From contig JALPQD010000226.1 in NCBI GenBank assembly GCA_023101885.1, positions 496,384-560,383 of the forward strand: DNA of 64,000 nucleotides, written 5' to 3'. This DNA comes from Typhlomys cinereus (Eukaryota; Chordata; Mammalia; Rodentia; Platacanthomyidae). The translations under genes and the position numbers were made by a program. The notes below the pieces were generated by a model. The model searched no databases. It saw nothing but the letters and a program-made list of their open reading frames with translations, and was not told the origin of the DNA. Below, piece by piece: positions 1-12,152 of this stretch (positions within the stretch are counted from its first letter, which is position 1; each line of letters opens with the position of its first letter).

Positions 1-910
1 AAAGTAATTCCTGTTTCTAGATTCATGCCCTCATAACCCTATTATCCCTGAAATGACTGACCTTGAGTCAGGACTATCATTTACATAATATTCTTTCATC
101 TTCTACATCTTACTTCTTGGGATAACCTCTTAGTGTTGTCTGGTAACTGTTCCAAAGATAACTCCCTTCTCCCTTCCCCTCATATTGCTAGTAAACCTTC
201 CCGTCATACTCTGGAAATATAAATGTTGGAAGTTCCTTTGTCTTATGGGCTCTGTGGATTCAAGGGCTTTAGTATCCCATGTCTCTTTGCTCCACAGCTT
301 ACACCCATCGTCTACCTGAAGGTTTTGGAACACATTAACCCACAATATGACACACTGACATTTGAAAAAAAATTGCAGCAGAGAGAGGAAGGTCTCTGAG
401 ACATTTTTATCATGTTCTCTTCTGAAGCAGGCCATAAAGATCACTCGGCCTTTATATAACTTCAAAAAACTTCAAAAACTCATTTCATAGCATTCTAACT
501 AACTAGAAGAAAAGAACCAGAGACAGATACACCAACAGACTCTAATCTTACTGACGCTGCTAATTCTTAAGTACTTACATTTACCTTGTCCAGTTATACT
601 TCTTGACAACTCTCTTATTATCTTTAACCTAAAGCCTGAAGAGGCATTGATTTCTCCTGTGTCTTCCTTTCTGAAGGCTTCCATGTCATATGATATTTCT
701 ATTAAAAATAAGCTGTACATTACATATTTCCCTCACTAACGTGTTCTTGGTTAAAGGATTCTCAAGCATAGATTTTGCCATCAGTGTGGCAAGAAATTTT
801 TCTGTTCTAACCTATGACTGAGTTTATAAAGCCAAAGTATAGTCTGATCTAGTTCCCCAACCTTAGTCAAACTTAATTTTTTCAAAACACCTATGTGTTA
901 AAATGAAATG
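1..910. other. Unassigned AT-rich sequence
   Basis: I recognise no repeat family, exon or RNA gene here. Short open frames exist on the minus strand (for example 130-465) but they lack any domain, splice signals or codon bias and look like chance. Confidence 0.5.
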
Positions 911-1062
911 TTGGGGGAAGTATGGTGGCTTACATATACATTCCCAGAACTTGGAGGCTGAGGGAGAACTAAAGGTTGGTAGGACAACTTTGACATCAAG
1001 GTGAATTTGAGGTTTGTCTAGACTATATACTTCAAAAACAAAAAGCAAAAAACCAAAAAAGC
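911..1062 (+). mobile_element. Decayed B1-type SINE (7SL-derived)
   Basis: The order of blocks matches B1: a 'tggtggct' head, 'cccagaacttggaggctgaggg', then a 'gaggtttgtctagacta' centre and an A-rich tail near 1033-1062. Many substitutions and no visible target duplication make it an old copy. Confidence 0.55.
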
Positions 1063-2029
1063 AACCAATAGTTCTGGACAAGGACACACCTATTTTTGCA
1101 CTTCATGTTTGCATTCTATTCAGATTCTCCACTCAACTGTCAAAGTTCTCTTACCTATAAAATTAAGTTACAGCAGCCATGTACTGACAATGCTTCTCCA
1201 CTGTGACTCCTTGTATCTTTTCACTTGGATTTTTCCATTGCCTTTGCTTTAATGTGTAATGAGAATCATTCTAAGTCATTGTGGTAAGTATCCTCCCATG
1301 TTTTATTTTTCTTTTCCCAACTCAGTTAAATATAAAGTCATTTGAATTCTCAATCAACCAGACTTATGCTCCATTCTTTTTTCTTTAACTGTCATTTATC
1401 TAAATGGAGGTAGGTGGCCATATTGGTGAAATACATCCATAAGAAAGGAACAATGGAATGTGCATTTTGATCTTTCCTGTGCAATATTTTGAGGAGATCT
1501 ATAAAGCATTTTCATGTCAAAATCTTTGTGCTGTGAAGAGCCTGCAGGATACTTTATATTTCATGATAGGAGACATCATAAAATAAGTCAGATATCACCA
1601 ATGCATAAACAAGTCCCTTAGCCTGAATTATTTTTGTTTTAAGTTTTATGCATAAATAATAATCTATGTGTTTATATATACAATCCAGTGTCTCAGTATA
1701 CATATACATCATAGAGCAATCAAATCACAACACGTGATTTATCTTATAAATTTATCGTATGTGCTAAGAACACTTAAAAATCCACTTTTGAAGCTTCCTA
1801 AACTCTAAGCTGCCTTGTTGTTAGTTATAGCCACACTATTATGAAATAGAGTACATAAACAGAATTTTCCAGCCTGACTGTAATTTTTTGACCATTGACA
1901 GAAAATGCCTAAACATCTACACCTCCCTGCTCTTCTCCCAGTCTGTGGAAACTGCTTTTCTCCTTCAACTTCTATGAAAGGAAGTGTTACAAGTTACAGA
2001 ATTGAATGAGATCTCAATATGTATTTTTA
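1063..2029. other. Unassigned AT-rich sequence
   Basis: No feature recognised. Scattered poly-T and poly-A runs only. Confidence 0.45.
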
Positions 2030-2130
2030 GTAATATGATACTTTCCAGAGTCATCTCTGCCATCAAATAATGATTTAGTTGTTTTTATATATAGTAGCAT
2101 TCCATTGCATAGAGTATCCTGTGTTTCTGT
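2030..2130 (-). mobile_element. Possible old L1 ORF2 3'-end fragment
   Basis: The stretch 'tagtagcattccattgcatag' resembles the reverse complement of the L1 ORF2 C-terminal motif MEYYSA, the same region seen clearly at 10.58 kb and 42.03 kb. It is short and diverged, so the assignment is weak. Confidence 0.3.
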
Positions 2131-2611
2131 TTTTCTGTTGTTGTTTAACTGACAAATCCAATTTCCCAAACTCTGCAATTATCTTTCAAAAATCTTGGCT
2201 TATTTTCACAAGAATATAATGAAAACAGTTGAGAAAATATTGGTCTTACTGGTAGATACAAAAAACGGGACAAAAGAGTGAAAATAGCTCAGGCTTAGGG
2301 ACTGAAAAATATACTAGTTTTGAAATTCCCATCTACTAAAGACCATCTGCAGAGTTAATTCAAGCACCATCTTTATTTGAGTGTCATTTTTCATGGAACT
2401 AGAAAAATTCCTAAAGTGAAGTGGAACCACAAAAGGTCATGAATAGCCAATGAGACAGTAATAAAAAGAGCCAAGATGAAGTATCATACACTCTTCCTAA
2501 TGATACTGAGTAAGTACAACAACTACAATGAATGATCGTGAAATGGTAAATCACTAATATGCTAAAACATAAGAAAACCTCTGTTTCTTACCATACACAA
2601 ACTCCCACTAA
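2131..2611. other. Unassigned sequence
   Basis: Nothing recognised in this stretch. Confidence 0.4.
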
Positions 2612-2754
2612 AGCCAGGCATGGTAGCAAGAGCTTGTAATTCCAGAATTTGGGAGGTGGAAACTGGATAATCGTGAATTCAAGATCAGCCTCAGCTATAC
2701 AGCAGAATTTGTGACTAGCTTGGGATTATGCTGTCTTTAAATAAAAAGCAACAC
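2612..2754 (+). mobile_element. B1 SINE
   Basis: Opens 'gccaggcatggtagcaagag', followed by 'gtaattccagaatttgggagg', 'aattcaagatcagcctcag' and a 'ctgtcttt' end before an A-rich tail. This is the canonical B1 order. It is moderately diverged and carries the RNA polymerase III A-box region near its start. Confidence 0.75.
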
Positions 2755-2755
2755 A

Positions 2756-3398
2756 AGCTTGGTTAAATAAATAAATGTTTTTAAAATTTCTCCAAGATAA
2801 GGAATTACCAAAACAGGGTTTCACACTCAGGTACCACCTTGTCTGGCTTATCCTTATTTACTTTAACCACCATGCAAACATCTTATAAAGTAGCTCATAG
2901 GGAAGGGAAACGCCTCTTGTTTTCATATTAAAAGAGTAACTTATCAAATCAAATAAAAATTCTCATTACTGTCTAGCTAATTCACACTTTGCAGATTAAC
3001 TTGATTTGGTGAAGATCAAAGAGCTCTACACTCAAAGAATGAACCAAATATTTCATACCTATAACTCAGTTTCAATGTGTGTTAGACAATTCTCCTTTAC
3101 ATTGTCATTTTTAAGAGTTTTGCTATGAATAATACTTACAATCACTTGTTTTAATAAGCTATCCCTTGTTTATTGTAAAGAAAATATGAAAAATGCATAT
3201 ATGAAAAAGAAAACACTGCAATGAAAAAACCTTATTAAATAAGATGAAAAAGAGTTAATGTTGCTTGTTTTTTGTTCATTTTTATAGATGTCTAGTGAGC
3301 AATGTGAATATACATATATTGTTTTTATTATGCAGGATATTTCCTGTCTATACAGGTTCATAATTTTCATAATCTATTATGTTATTGAATATCCTAGC
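2756..3398. other. Unassigned AT-rich sequence
   Basis: No recognisable element. Confidence 0.4.
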
Positions 3399-3498
3399 AT
3401 ACTAGTATTAAGATTATACTAGTATAGTATAATATATAGTATATAGTATAGTATAAAGTATATAGATAATACTAGTATTAAGATACTAGTATTAAGAT
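3399..3498. repeat. AT-rich repeat built on the palindrome ATACTAGTAT
   Basis: The perfect 10-bp palindrome ATACTAGTAT occurs at 3399-3408, 3416-3425, 3469-3478 and 3483-3492. Three of these extend to ATACTAGTATTAAGAT. Between them lies a run of 'tatagtat' variants. It looks like a small locally expanded repeat. Confidence 0.75.
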
Positions 3499-3905
3499 TA
3501 GATAAAGCAGATGTAATGAGTTTTGAAAAGTTGGATAAATTAAATTGAAGACTTGGATTTCAAAGTTCAGGTGGGGTGGTTATAGCAAAGCGATCGATGT
3601 CACTCTTCTAATAGAGTTGATTATAGAGAAGTTATATAATCAAAACCATAGTTGTTTTAAAAATGAATGGCATTTTATGATAAATGTGGATTGTTAGACA
3701 TTTATGCTGCTTATGTTTGAACAATTTTCTACTGTATTTTGAAGATTTGCGTGTACTTTAAGTAAAGTTGAAATATGCTATATTTTTACAGTAACACCAT
3801 CAATCTTTTTGCTTTTAGTTTATGTATTTCTCTGCTTCAAGTCCTTGCCATGGTGCAGCTTTATTAAACTTTATTATCCTCTTTGTATCTTTCTTTTTTT
3901 ATAAA
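3499..3905. other. Unassigned AT-rich sequence
   Basis: No feature recognised. Confidence 0.4.
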
Positions 3906-4078
3906 AGCTATTTGTGCGTATGTGTGTGCATATGGTGTTCATGTGTATTCATGTGTGTGGTGTTTGCATGTACATATATATATGTAGTGCTCTGTCCATG
4001 TGCATGCATATGTGTGTGATCTCATGAGTGTTCTTGTATGTGACACTCATGTGTGAGCATGTGTTTTCTTGTATGTGA
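3906..4078. repeat. GT-rich low-complexity tract
   Basis: Imperfect GTGT/GCAT/TATG alternation with interruptions, typical of a degraded TG microsatellite. The open frame across it (3822-4019, Cys/Val-rich product) is a by-product of the repeat. Confidence 0.7.
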
Positions 4079-4079
4079 C

Positions 4080-4265
4080 AAGGCAATCTTTATAAGGAAA
4101 AATGGTTTACTTTTCCTCATGTTACAGAACAGTTAATGGTCAAATGATTCTCTTGCTTCTGGCTTGTGATGGGCTAACCTTCATGGCAGAAAATATATGT
4201 CACTGGAGACAGGACAAACTGAGTGAATAAGACAGAGAAAGAGAGAAGAATCGGGAAAAGGGAAG
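4080..4265 (-). mobile_element. Possible MaLR-type LTR fragment
   Basis: Order of 'ttataaggaaaaatggtttac', a 'cttctggcttgtgatgggct' block and a purine-rich 'agacagagaaagagagaag' block recalls the minus-strand reading of rodent MaLR LTRs, as seen more clearly at 25.6 kb. It is strongly diverged. Confidence 0.3.
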
Positions 4266-5164
4266 GGCTTCTTTACAAATAAAATATAAAACTATAATTT
4301 TCTCTTATGTTAATCCCAAATATGATTTTTCTTGTATGAATCATTATTAGCAGTAACTCCATTAGAGGTCAGAACAATTGTTTTAAATCACATTTTTAAA
4401 AGATATTTTTGATGTTTTAAATGATTATTGCTGGAGCTAATTTTCTCTGGAAAAAAAATCAGTTGATACTCCAATATACTCAGTCTTTGTTCTTCTGCCT
4501 TTCTCACAGCATGTGACCTGCTGTTGATTATAATTTAGCGGTAATTTTTCTGATGTCAGTTATGCTGAACTGAGTGACATTTCATGTTCTGAAGATAGGC
4601 ATACCCTGAAGATGACTGTCTAATTATTATGGAATGGAAAAAACAGGAGGTGAAACATGCAAAGCAAATACTATTTTGAAACCATAATTTCCAAGGACTC
4701 GATTGTCATCGTGGAATATCATGGAAGCTTGATGGTACTAGAAACAGAGCAAAACGTACAGGGAGACCACCATCCAGATCAAGCTAACTACCAAGTCTTG
4801 ATTCTCAGACATTACTGAAAATTCTGTATGGTCATTTCTGAGAATGGAATACTGGGGGCAGATTATGGCAGGGATACGATGACTTCATTGTGGCTAATCC
4901 ATCTTCTTCGAGATTCATGCTGGAATTTAATCCCTATTATTGAATAGAAAATGAACCTATTTAGAGTAAGAATTTGGTAGATGAGTGTTAAATAAGATTG
5001 TCAAGTATGATGCTTGATTAAATATTTGTGGCTTTAGAGAAAAAGAGAGAAGGCCTAGAATATACATGCTCATTCTCTAACTTTCCCTATACAATTCTCA
5101 GCATTTCTTTGGGAATCCTCCAGAAAAAAAATCACCATCATTATGTATTTCCTTGACTTAGGAA
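4266..5164. other. Unassigned sequence
   Basis: No repeat or coding signal that I can name. Confidence 0.4.
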
Positions 5165-5258
5165 CAGAATTATAAGCCAAAATAAGCCTCTTTTAAAGAA
5201 ATATTTAACTCATTTTGTGATATTGTGGTGTGTGGAATAAATAGATGGACTAATAATG
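5165..5258 (+). mobile_element. 3' end of a MaLR-type LTR
   Basis: Contains 'aagccaaaataagcctctttt', a diverged polyadenylation-signal region, then 'tttgtgatattgtggtgtgtgg' and a terminal 'gactaata'. That is the usual order at the 3' end of ORR1/MT-like LTRs. The 5' part is not recognisable. Confidence 0.5.
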
Positions 5259-6618
5259 CATACTAAAAGATACAATGGAATTCACAGAATTTTTTTCTCT
5301 AAACTATGACAGTAATATTAGAAACCTTTAAGATTTAAAAAAGTTGGTGGTAGATAATATTATAAACACCATTCTATTTGATTAGGCATGAATACAAATT
5401 TATAAAGTATAAATTGAGTTAAAACATATTTTCAACCATTTCACTATGTAAACCTGGAGTGTTGAATTCATGATTCTCCTGCCTTATCCTTTCTAAGTGC
5501 TTCAGCACAGGTATGAGCAACATGGTAACTTCTACAATTAGTGATAAGTGAAAAGTAAGAGAATCTTCCAATTAAACATTTTAAATTCAGTAAGAAAGCA
5601 TCTTTGTGATAACTAAAATAATAGGATATGTGATGTAAAAATGTATAAATGAAATGAATATTTTATTGTAGTATAATAGGTAATAACCATCACAAAAAGT
5701 TGAGTACATTCTGAACAGTAAATGTTTTTGTGTGGGGAAGTATAATTTAGTGAACATGAGAATTAATTTGTATGATTATCATCTCAGAGTTATTATAGAA
5801 GACCTCAGCCTGCAAGATAAAAGCTTAGAATTTGAAACAATCAAGAATATAACTAAATATCAAGTATTAGCTCTTATCATATTTAAAAGAACATGTAAGA
5901 TGTATCTCAGACTTAAAAAAACTATTCTGGTGAATTACCAGCTGGGAAATAATGCCAACAGATTTAATTTTCAGTGTTTGATAGCTACAATTTAAACAAA
6001 AATCTTTCCTTGTGCATGTTGAAGACTTCAGAAACTTCTGTTGGTCTGCCTATTGTCTGCTCATTTTAGCCTCACTATGAAGGGGAAGGGAATCCTTTGT
6101 TTTGTTCCCAACTATATGATGAGATAAAGCCCTAAATGAAAGAAATTAGAAAAAAATTAGCTATTAGTCTGCAAGTAAATACCAAAGAAAATGAAAATGT
6201 AGCTAGTTCTTTACAGCGAGTAAACCCTCACCTTCCTTTTGCCCTAGATACCATGTGAAAAAGTAGTGCTACTTGAACAAACTTTAAACAGGTTCCTCTA
6301 ACCCTTTCTACAAACAAGCCTTATCGTTGAGCTATCTTTGGCCTACTTTTTTCAGTGATTGCAAGACTGCTGCCAAGCCAGTTTAGTCTGAATCTGTCTA
6401 CTTTTGATATGTAATCACCCAGATTTCCTTTATAAGAATCTTGCTAATTCTGTTTGGCTGTAATTCGTGGACCATTAGTGACACTTTTAGAAATTTCCAT
6501 CCTCTGAACTCTTCCTTCTTTATGTTCATTGGCTATAGTATGCTCTTGTTGACTGTTACCTTTGCATTTGGGAGACATTTGAATATAGTGATATTGGGTT
6601 TAACTGTACTTTAAGAAG
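5259..6618. other. Unassigned AT-rich sequence
   Basis: An 87-codon frame at 5732-5995 (+) has no domain or signal and is probably chance. No repeat is assigned. Confidence 0.4.
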
Positions 6619-6876
6619 TAAGGTCTGATGAGATAGTTAAAGTGTTTATAGCCTCTCTTTTATAAGCAAAAGGACCTGAGTTCAGATCCTTCTAGATCCC
6701 ATATAAATTCCTGGACCATAAGGTAGGGATCTAAATTCCAGACTAGAAGGTAGAACCTGGGAAATCTCAGAGCAAGCAACAATTTGGAAGACATTGAGGA
6801 TAATTCCTGTTATCACCCTTGGTTTTCACAGGCACACACACTCACATTCACTCATAAGCATACACATACCCTCCCC
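6619..6876 (+). mobile_element. B3-like tRNA-headed SINE
   Basis: Head 'aggtctgatgagatagttaa', then 'ggacctgagttcagatcc' (B-box region), a central 'ggtagggatctaaattcc' part and a 'cacacacactcacattcac' tail. This is the B2/B3 layout. It is old, with many substitutions. Confidence 0.6.
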
Positions 6877-9337
6877 CCATGCATACATGAAAAATTATAT
6901 ATATTCGATAAGCCATTGGGAACACTGCTTAAAACAACTGATGTAGTTCTCATTGGACCCTGCATAGATTTTAACAAAGAATACTTCCAGGAAAGCAAGA
7001 TTAGGTTTTCATACCATCTTATCATCTGCCATATTTCCTCTCCAGGGGACAATTACAGCTGTCAGATCTTAGGTTTTTGGCTACTGGAATTTGCCTTATA
7101 ACTTTTTTCTTAATATATTCCTCATGCTTGAGCATTTTGTTGGAGTCATAGCAATGGAAAAAACATGTGGGGCTTAGGACATGCAAAACCAAAATATTAA
7201 AATGTGACATTTGATAAAAGACAAAAGTTGAAATTACTCTCTTGCATTTCTTCTACATTTATCTCTTGAGATCATAAACCCATCATTGAAGAGGTGTTCT
7301 TGTTTTACCAGAAGACAGACTCAGCCTCATCTCTGGACATAGAAAAACATCAGGAGTAATCTGAAGCCACATGTTTTCTTATTTTCCTCCAATTTATTAA
7401 TATTAGATTCATCAAAAATATTTTTCCTCTAAGATAAATCACTATTGTCTCTCCAAGATATTCTCTTCTTATGAAATATTCACATAAAGTTCACACATAA
7501 AGTTGGGTGTTTTCTTAGATCATCATTTCCTTGGAGAGTATCTTATGCCATGTAAAATGAATATTGAAAACATGTCTAATTTCATCTGGTTTATTCATTT
7601 TCTTTTGAAGCCTTCTTTTTTATGACAGCCTTGTAATAGGTAATGAAAAAGTCTTTTCTCCTTTTCTCACTATATGTCGTATTTTTTTAATCACGTTCTG
7701 AACTGAGGGCACCTGTATCTTGTTGTGGTAATGTTAACACCTAGTGCAATCATCTTGATTTCTTAGCAGTGATTTTTCTTTTTACATTTTTGCCTTTTTG
7801 ACAACTATTAGAGTATTTATTTTCTTCAATATGTGTTTATTTCTTCTATCAAAGATAGAATGCTTGGGGTCAAATCTAGCATAGGAATTTTCACCCTCTT
7901 TAAAACATGATATGAATGTATACATAATATGTCAATTCAGCATTTCATTCTGAGTGATTTATGTACAAAAGGTCCTGTTTATACCAATCATGTGAGGATG
8001 CAATATTTCAAACTTGTCTGCATAAGAAAATGATGCATAAAAATACAGCAAGAGAGAGAGATCACATTGAATCAGTATCACCAAATATTAGTCAGATGTA
8101 TAGAACAACAAGAGAAAGTTCCACAAAAAAAATTATTGATAAATTTAAATTATATAATTAGGCTGTGATTCAGAATTAGGTGTGATGGTGATATAAAGTG
8201 AGATTAATGGGATAACACAGATCCTGTTAATGGAAAACACTGAATGACTAAACAGGGAAAAAGTGAGGTGAGAATATAAAATATAATATGTGTGTCAATT
8301 ACCAATGTGAAAAATTTGAATAAAATTTCACTTCTGTGCCTCACAATTCCCTTATTCACAACACAATCTGAAACACTTGTATCTGAAACCATCTTGTATC
8401 TATAATGAAAATGTTGGGAACATTGATGGGCAATATTTTGCAAGATCCTAAATATTATTACACAACTGTAAAAGTTATTGCTTAATTATCAATGCATTAA
8501 AGAAATAACTGAAGGATATGGAGAGACTACAAGTGTAATTACAGCTTTAGTTGAGAAGTATGCTTTTCCCATCTTGATCAAAGAGGGAGATAACACAGGA
8601 AGTATTAAATATTGTGAATGAGCAAACTAGCAATTAGGAGACTTTCAATGCAGTTCTATGCCATCTAGAGACCCAGTGTTTTGAATATAAGCAAATGATC
8701 ACAAATAAAGCCAAAAAGGCAAAAAAAGAAAGATACAAAAACAACTGATGAGCATAATGTCATTAATAGGGAAAGCTAAGTGAGAAAGAAATATATTTGA
8801 TTTCTGAAAAGTGATTTAAAGATGTCAGTGAGCTATTCAGGCAAAAATACAAAACAAGCAAAATAAATCATTGGTAAGGGGTATAAAGTAAAGTTTAATG
8901 GATCACTTATTAGTCATTAATTAGTTATTTGTTACTATTAGTTGACACACAGAAAATAAATATTGGCAATGATTGACAATGGGATGATGTATTTAGAAAG
9001 TGTGTAGAGGTTTCATGGTGCTGTGGCTAGCTCTTTGGACTCTGACAGTAGGTACAGTAATGAATTTGGGCTCATTAAAAAAGTCAGGATTTTTTCCTGA
9101 GCTAATAATGAATGAGAACTTCAGAGGGGTTTTCAACCTTTTGGCATGGTGATATGACATCATCATCTATAAAGTACTAAATGAAGAACTATAAAATCAT
9201 GTTTAAAACAATCCAGTGAATCTCATGGTATTTCCAGAAAGTTCATGATTTTGTGTTGAGCTACATATTCAAACATGGGGTCACACACGGCTAGAAGTTT
9301 AGTCATGGGAGTTGCTTTGCTCTTCAAGTAAATCCTT
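6877..9337. other. Unassigned AT-rich sequence
   Basis: About 2.4 kb with no repeat I can place. Short frames (6852-7052, 7961-8161, 8204-8443) show no domain. Some of it may be unique intergenic or intronic DNA. Confidence 0.4.
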
Positions 9338-9343
9338 GGAAAT
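9338..9343. repeat. Left 6-bp target duplication of the split LTR
   Basis: GGAAAT here is repeated exactly at 13246-13251, just outside the TG...CA ends of the LTR. Six bases is the size made by class-II (ERVK-type) integrases. Confidence 0.55.
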
Positions 9344-9423
9344 TGCCACAGACCAGAGTTGCGGCCTCGAGACCAGGGCTCCCTCGGACCAGGTAGAGAC
9401 AGAAACACGCATCTCTCTAGACC

Positions 9424-9434
9424 GAGTGAATTCT
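9424..9434. repeat. Left target duplication of L1
   Basis: GAGTGAATTCT is repeated at 12142-12152 on the other side of the L1. The first few bases overlap L1 sequence at the right junction, so the true duplication may be 8-11 bp. Confidence 0.75.
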
Positions 9435-12144
9435 TTTTTTTTTATTAATATATTTTTATTATTATTTCAGCTCATACAAACTTATTAGGTACACCAGTTC
9501 CCTCCCTCCCTCCTCCTTCCCCCGTACCCCCTGCTCCCCCTCCCCACTCCCCTACCTCCCTATCCCCCAGTGCCTCCCACCCCAATTCCCAGAGAGTCCT
9601 TTCTTGTGCATGGCTGATTTTCCTCTGGGCCCTCCTCTCCGATGATGTACAAGGATGCAGTGGCCTTTCCCTGAACCCTTTCCCGTGTTCCCCTTAGGTA
9701 TAGGAACACTGCTGTGGCTGCCAATCCTTTGCCTCCAAGGATCTTGGTGCCTTTAGCAGATGCTAGACTTTGTGAGGTCAACAGTGTGTTGGACAATGCG
9801 CAGGGCATGCAAAGTCCAATTATGATTGCTTCAGCCCTAACTAGTATGGAGTATCTTACATATCATTGCTCCTCCCATCCTTTTGCTCTTACACTCTTAC
9901 CGCCCCCTCTTCTGCAAATTTCCCTGAGCTTCAAGATGGGGAGAGATTAGTCTGGCCTAGTTCTAGGTGGTTGATATAGAGTCTCTGAAGTTCTGTATTG
10001 TGGTTTGTTGATTTTCTTTTGCAGTTTTGCTGCTCCTGCAATGCCCTTCACTCCATCCTGGTGGGCATTGTATGTTACCCCCTGGCCAGAGACAAAAAAC
10101 TGTTAAACTAGAGTCTTGTGATAAAAGCACATTCAAAGGTAGATGAATAAAAGTGGGAAACCACAGTGAGGGAGGGGTCTATCACCCATTTGCAAAATGG
10201 TTACTTTTTATCTGCCAGACTATATGCCCTCCTCTTCTGGTGAGATCATACCCCCTCAGTAGTAAATGATTAGGAACAAAAGTCTGTGAACTTAATCAGA
10301 TGTCTCATTACTTATTTGGGTCCTTGGTGGAGGCCTATTTTCCCTGCTGTAACATGGTCCCTTCTCTCCTTGTTTCTGGTGTGGCCCTCCTACCCCATCC
10401 CTCCTGTTCATAATCCTTGCAATTACTGTCTCTAGGTGGGCTGGGTGGGTTTGGTACTAGGAGCCACCTATTAGGGAGTACATACAGCGCTTAATTTTCT
10501 GGGTCTGGGATACTTCACTTAATATAATTGTTTCTAATGACATCCATTTCCTAGCAAATTCCAGTAATTCATCATTTTTGATGGCTGAGTAGTACTCCAT
10601 TGTATAGATGTACCACTGTTTCCTTATCCACTCGTGAACTGTTGGACATTTGGGCTGATTCCATGACTTTGCTATTGTAAACAGTGCTGCTATGAACATG
10701 GTCGTGCTTGTGCTATCGAGGTGAACCTCTGGTGTATGGGGGGTTATTCCCAAAAGTGGAATCGCAGGGTCATATGGCATTTCAATCTTTAATTTCTTTA
10801 AGAATCTCCAGACGGCTCGCCAGAGTGGCTGTATGAGCCTGCATTCCCACCAGCAATGTAGGAGAGTTCCCCTCTCTCCACATCCTCTCCAGCACTTGTT
10901 GTTGTTTGTATTGTGGATTTTTGCCATCCTGACCGGGGTGAGATGATATCTCAGGGAAGTTTTGATTTGCATTTCCCTGATGGCTAAGGAAGTGGAGCAT
11001 TTTTTAAGATATTTGTTAGACATTTTAATTTCATCCCTGGTAAAGTTTCTTTTAAGTTCCAGGGCCCATTTTTTAATTGGGCCATTGGTTTCCCTGGTGT
11101 TTAGTTTTCTAAGTTCTTTGTGCACTTTGGACAGCAGAGTTCTATCAGATGTGTGGTTAGTGAAGATTTTCTCCCATTCTGTGGGTTGCCTTTGAGCTCA
11201 CGTTACAATCTCTTTATCTGAAGAGAAGCTCTTTAATTTCACAAGATCCCAACTGTTGAGAGTTGGTAGCAGTGACTGTGCCATTGGATGTCTGTTTAGG
11301 AAATGTTGGCCTAGCCCAATCAGCTCGAGGGAGTTCCCTATCCTTTCAACTATGGTTTTTATAGTCTCTGGCCTGATATCAAGGTCCTTGATCCATTTGG
11401 AATTAAGTCTTGTACATGGTGACAAGTACGGGTCCAGCTTTAATCTTCTGCATGTGGAGATCCAGTTTTGCCAGCACCATTTGTTGAAGATGCTGTTCTT
11501 TTTCCATTGGATTCTTTGGGCCCCTTTGTCAAAGACCAAATGGCTGTAATTTTGTGGGCTTATATCTGGGTCTTCAATCCTTATCCATTGATCTGTGTGT
11601 CTATTTTGGAGCCAGTACCAGGCTGTCTTTATAACTATGGATTTGTAGTATAGACTAAGGTTTGGTATGGCAATACCTCCAGCTGTGTTTTTGTTACTCA
11701 GGATTGTTTTTGCTATCCTGGGTCTTTTGTGCCTCCATATGAACTTTGAGATTGTTTGGTCCACTTCTTTGAAGAATTGCTTTGGGATTTTGATTGGTAT
11801 AGCATTGAATCTGTATATTGCCTTTGGTAGGATGGTCATTTTTACGATGTTGATTCTGCCAATCCAGGAACAAGGGAGGTCTTTCCACCTTCTGGTGTCT
11901 TCTGCTATTTCTTTCTTTAGGGTTTTAAAGTTTTCATTGTAAAGGTCTTTTACCTCCTTAGTTAGGTTTATACCAAGGTATTTCATTTTTTTTAGGGGGT
12001 ATAGTAAATGGGATTGTTTCTCTCAAGGCTTTTTCACTTCTTTCGTTCTGGGCATATAGGAAGGCCTCTGATTTTTGCACATTTGTTTTGTATCCTGCCC
12101 CCCTGCTGAATTTCTCAATTAGTTCCAGGAGCTTCCTGGTGGAG
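9435..12144 (-). mobile_element. 5'-truncated L1 (2.7 kb)
   Basis: Minus-strand L1 consisting of a 3' UTR (9435-10456, with a C-rich run on the plus strand that is G-rich in the sense strand) and the C-terminal third of ORF2. The poly-A tail reads as a T run at 9435-9442. It inserted into an older LTR between 11-bp duplications. Its 3' UTR closely matches the full-length copy at 30.2-37.0 kb, so both belong to one family. Confidence 0.9.
10457..12000 (-). pseudogene. L1 ORF2 C-terminal part, broken
   Basis: ORF2 encodes the L1 endonuclease/reverse transcriptase. Only the part after the RT core remains, including the Cys-rich region near the C-terminus ([18 protein letters not shown] at about 10.87 kb), the MEYYSAIKN motif and the terminus SLIGGS followed by TAG at 10457-10459. 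Two lesions are visible: an A8 run (complement of 11984-11991) that shifts frame just before [12 protein letters not shown], and an in-frame TGA at 11198-11200. From 11986 down to 10457 the frame is otherwise preserved, so decay is modest. The copy cannot make a full protein. Confidence 0.88.
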
Positions 12145-12152
12145 TGAATTCT
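12142..12152. repeat. Right target duplication of L1
   Basis: Copy of GAGTGAATTCT matching 9424-9434. The following bases resume the LTR sequence. Confidence 0.7.

Noticed and set aside
9560..9950. Recurring frame (start MAANPLPPRILVPLADARLC) seen also at 26.9, 30.5 and 38.8 kb
   Set aside because: The recurrence looks like a conserved small protein but is the antisense of the shared L1 3' UTR; it follows the repeat, not a gene.
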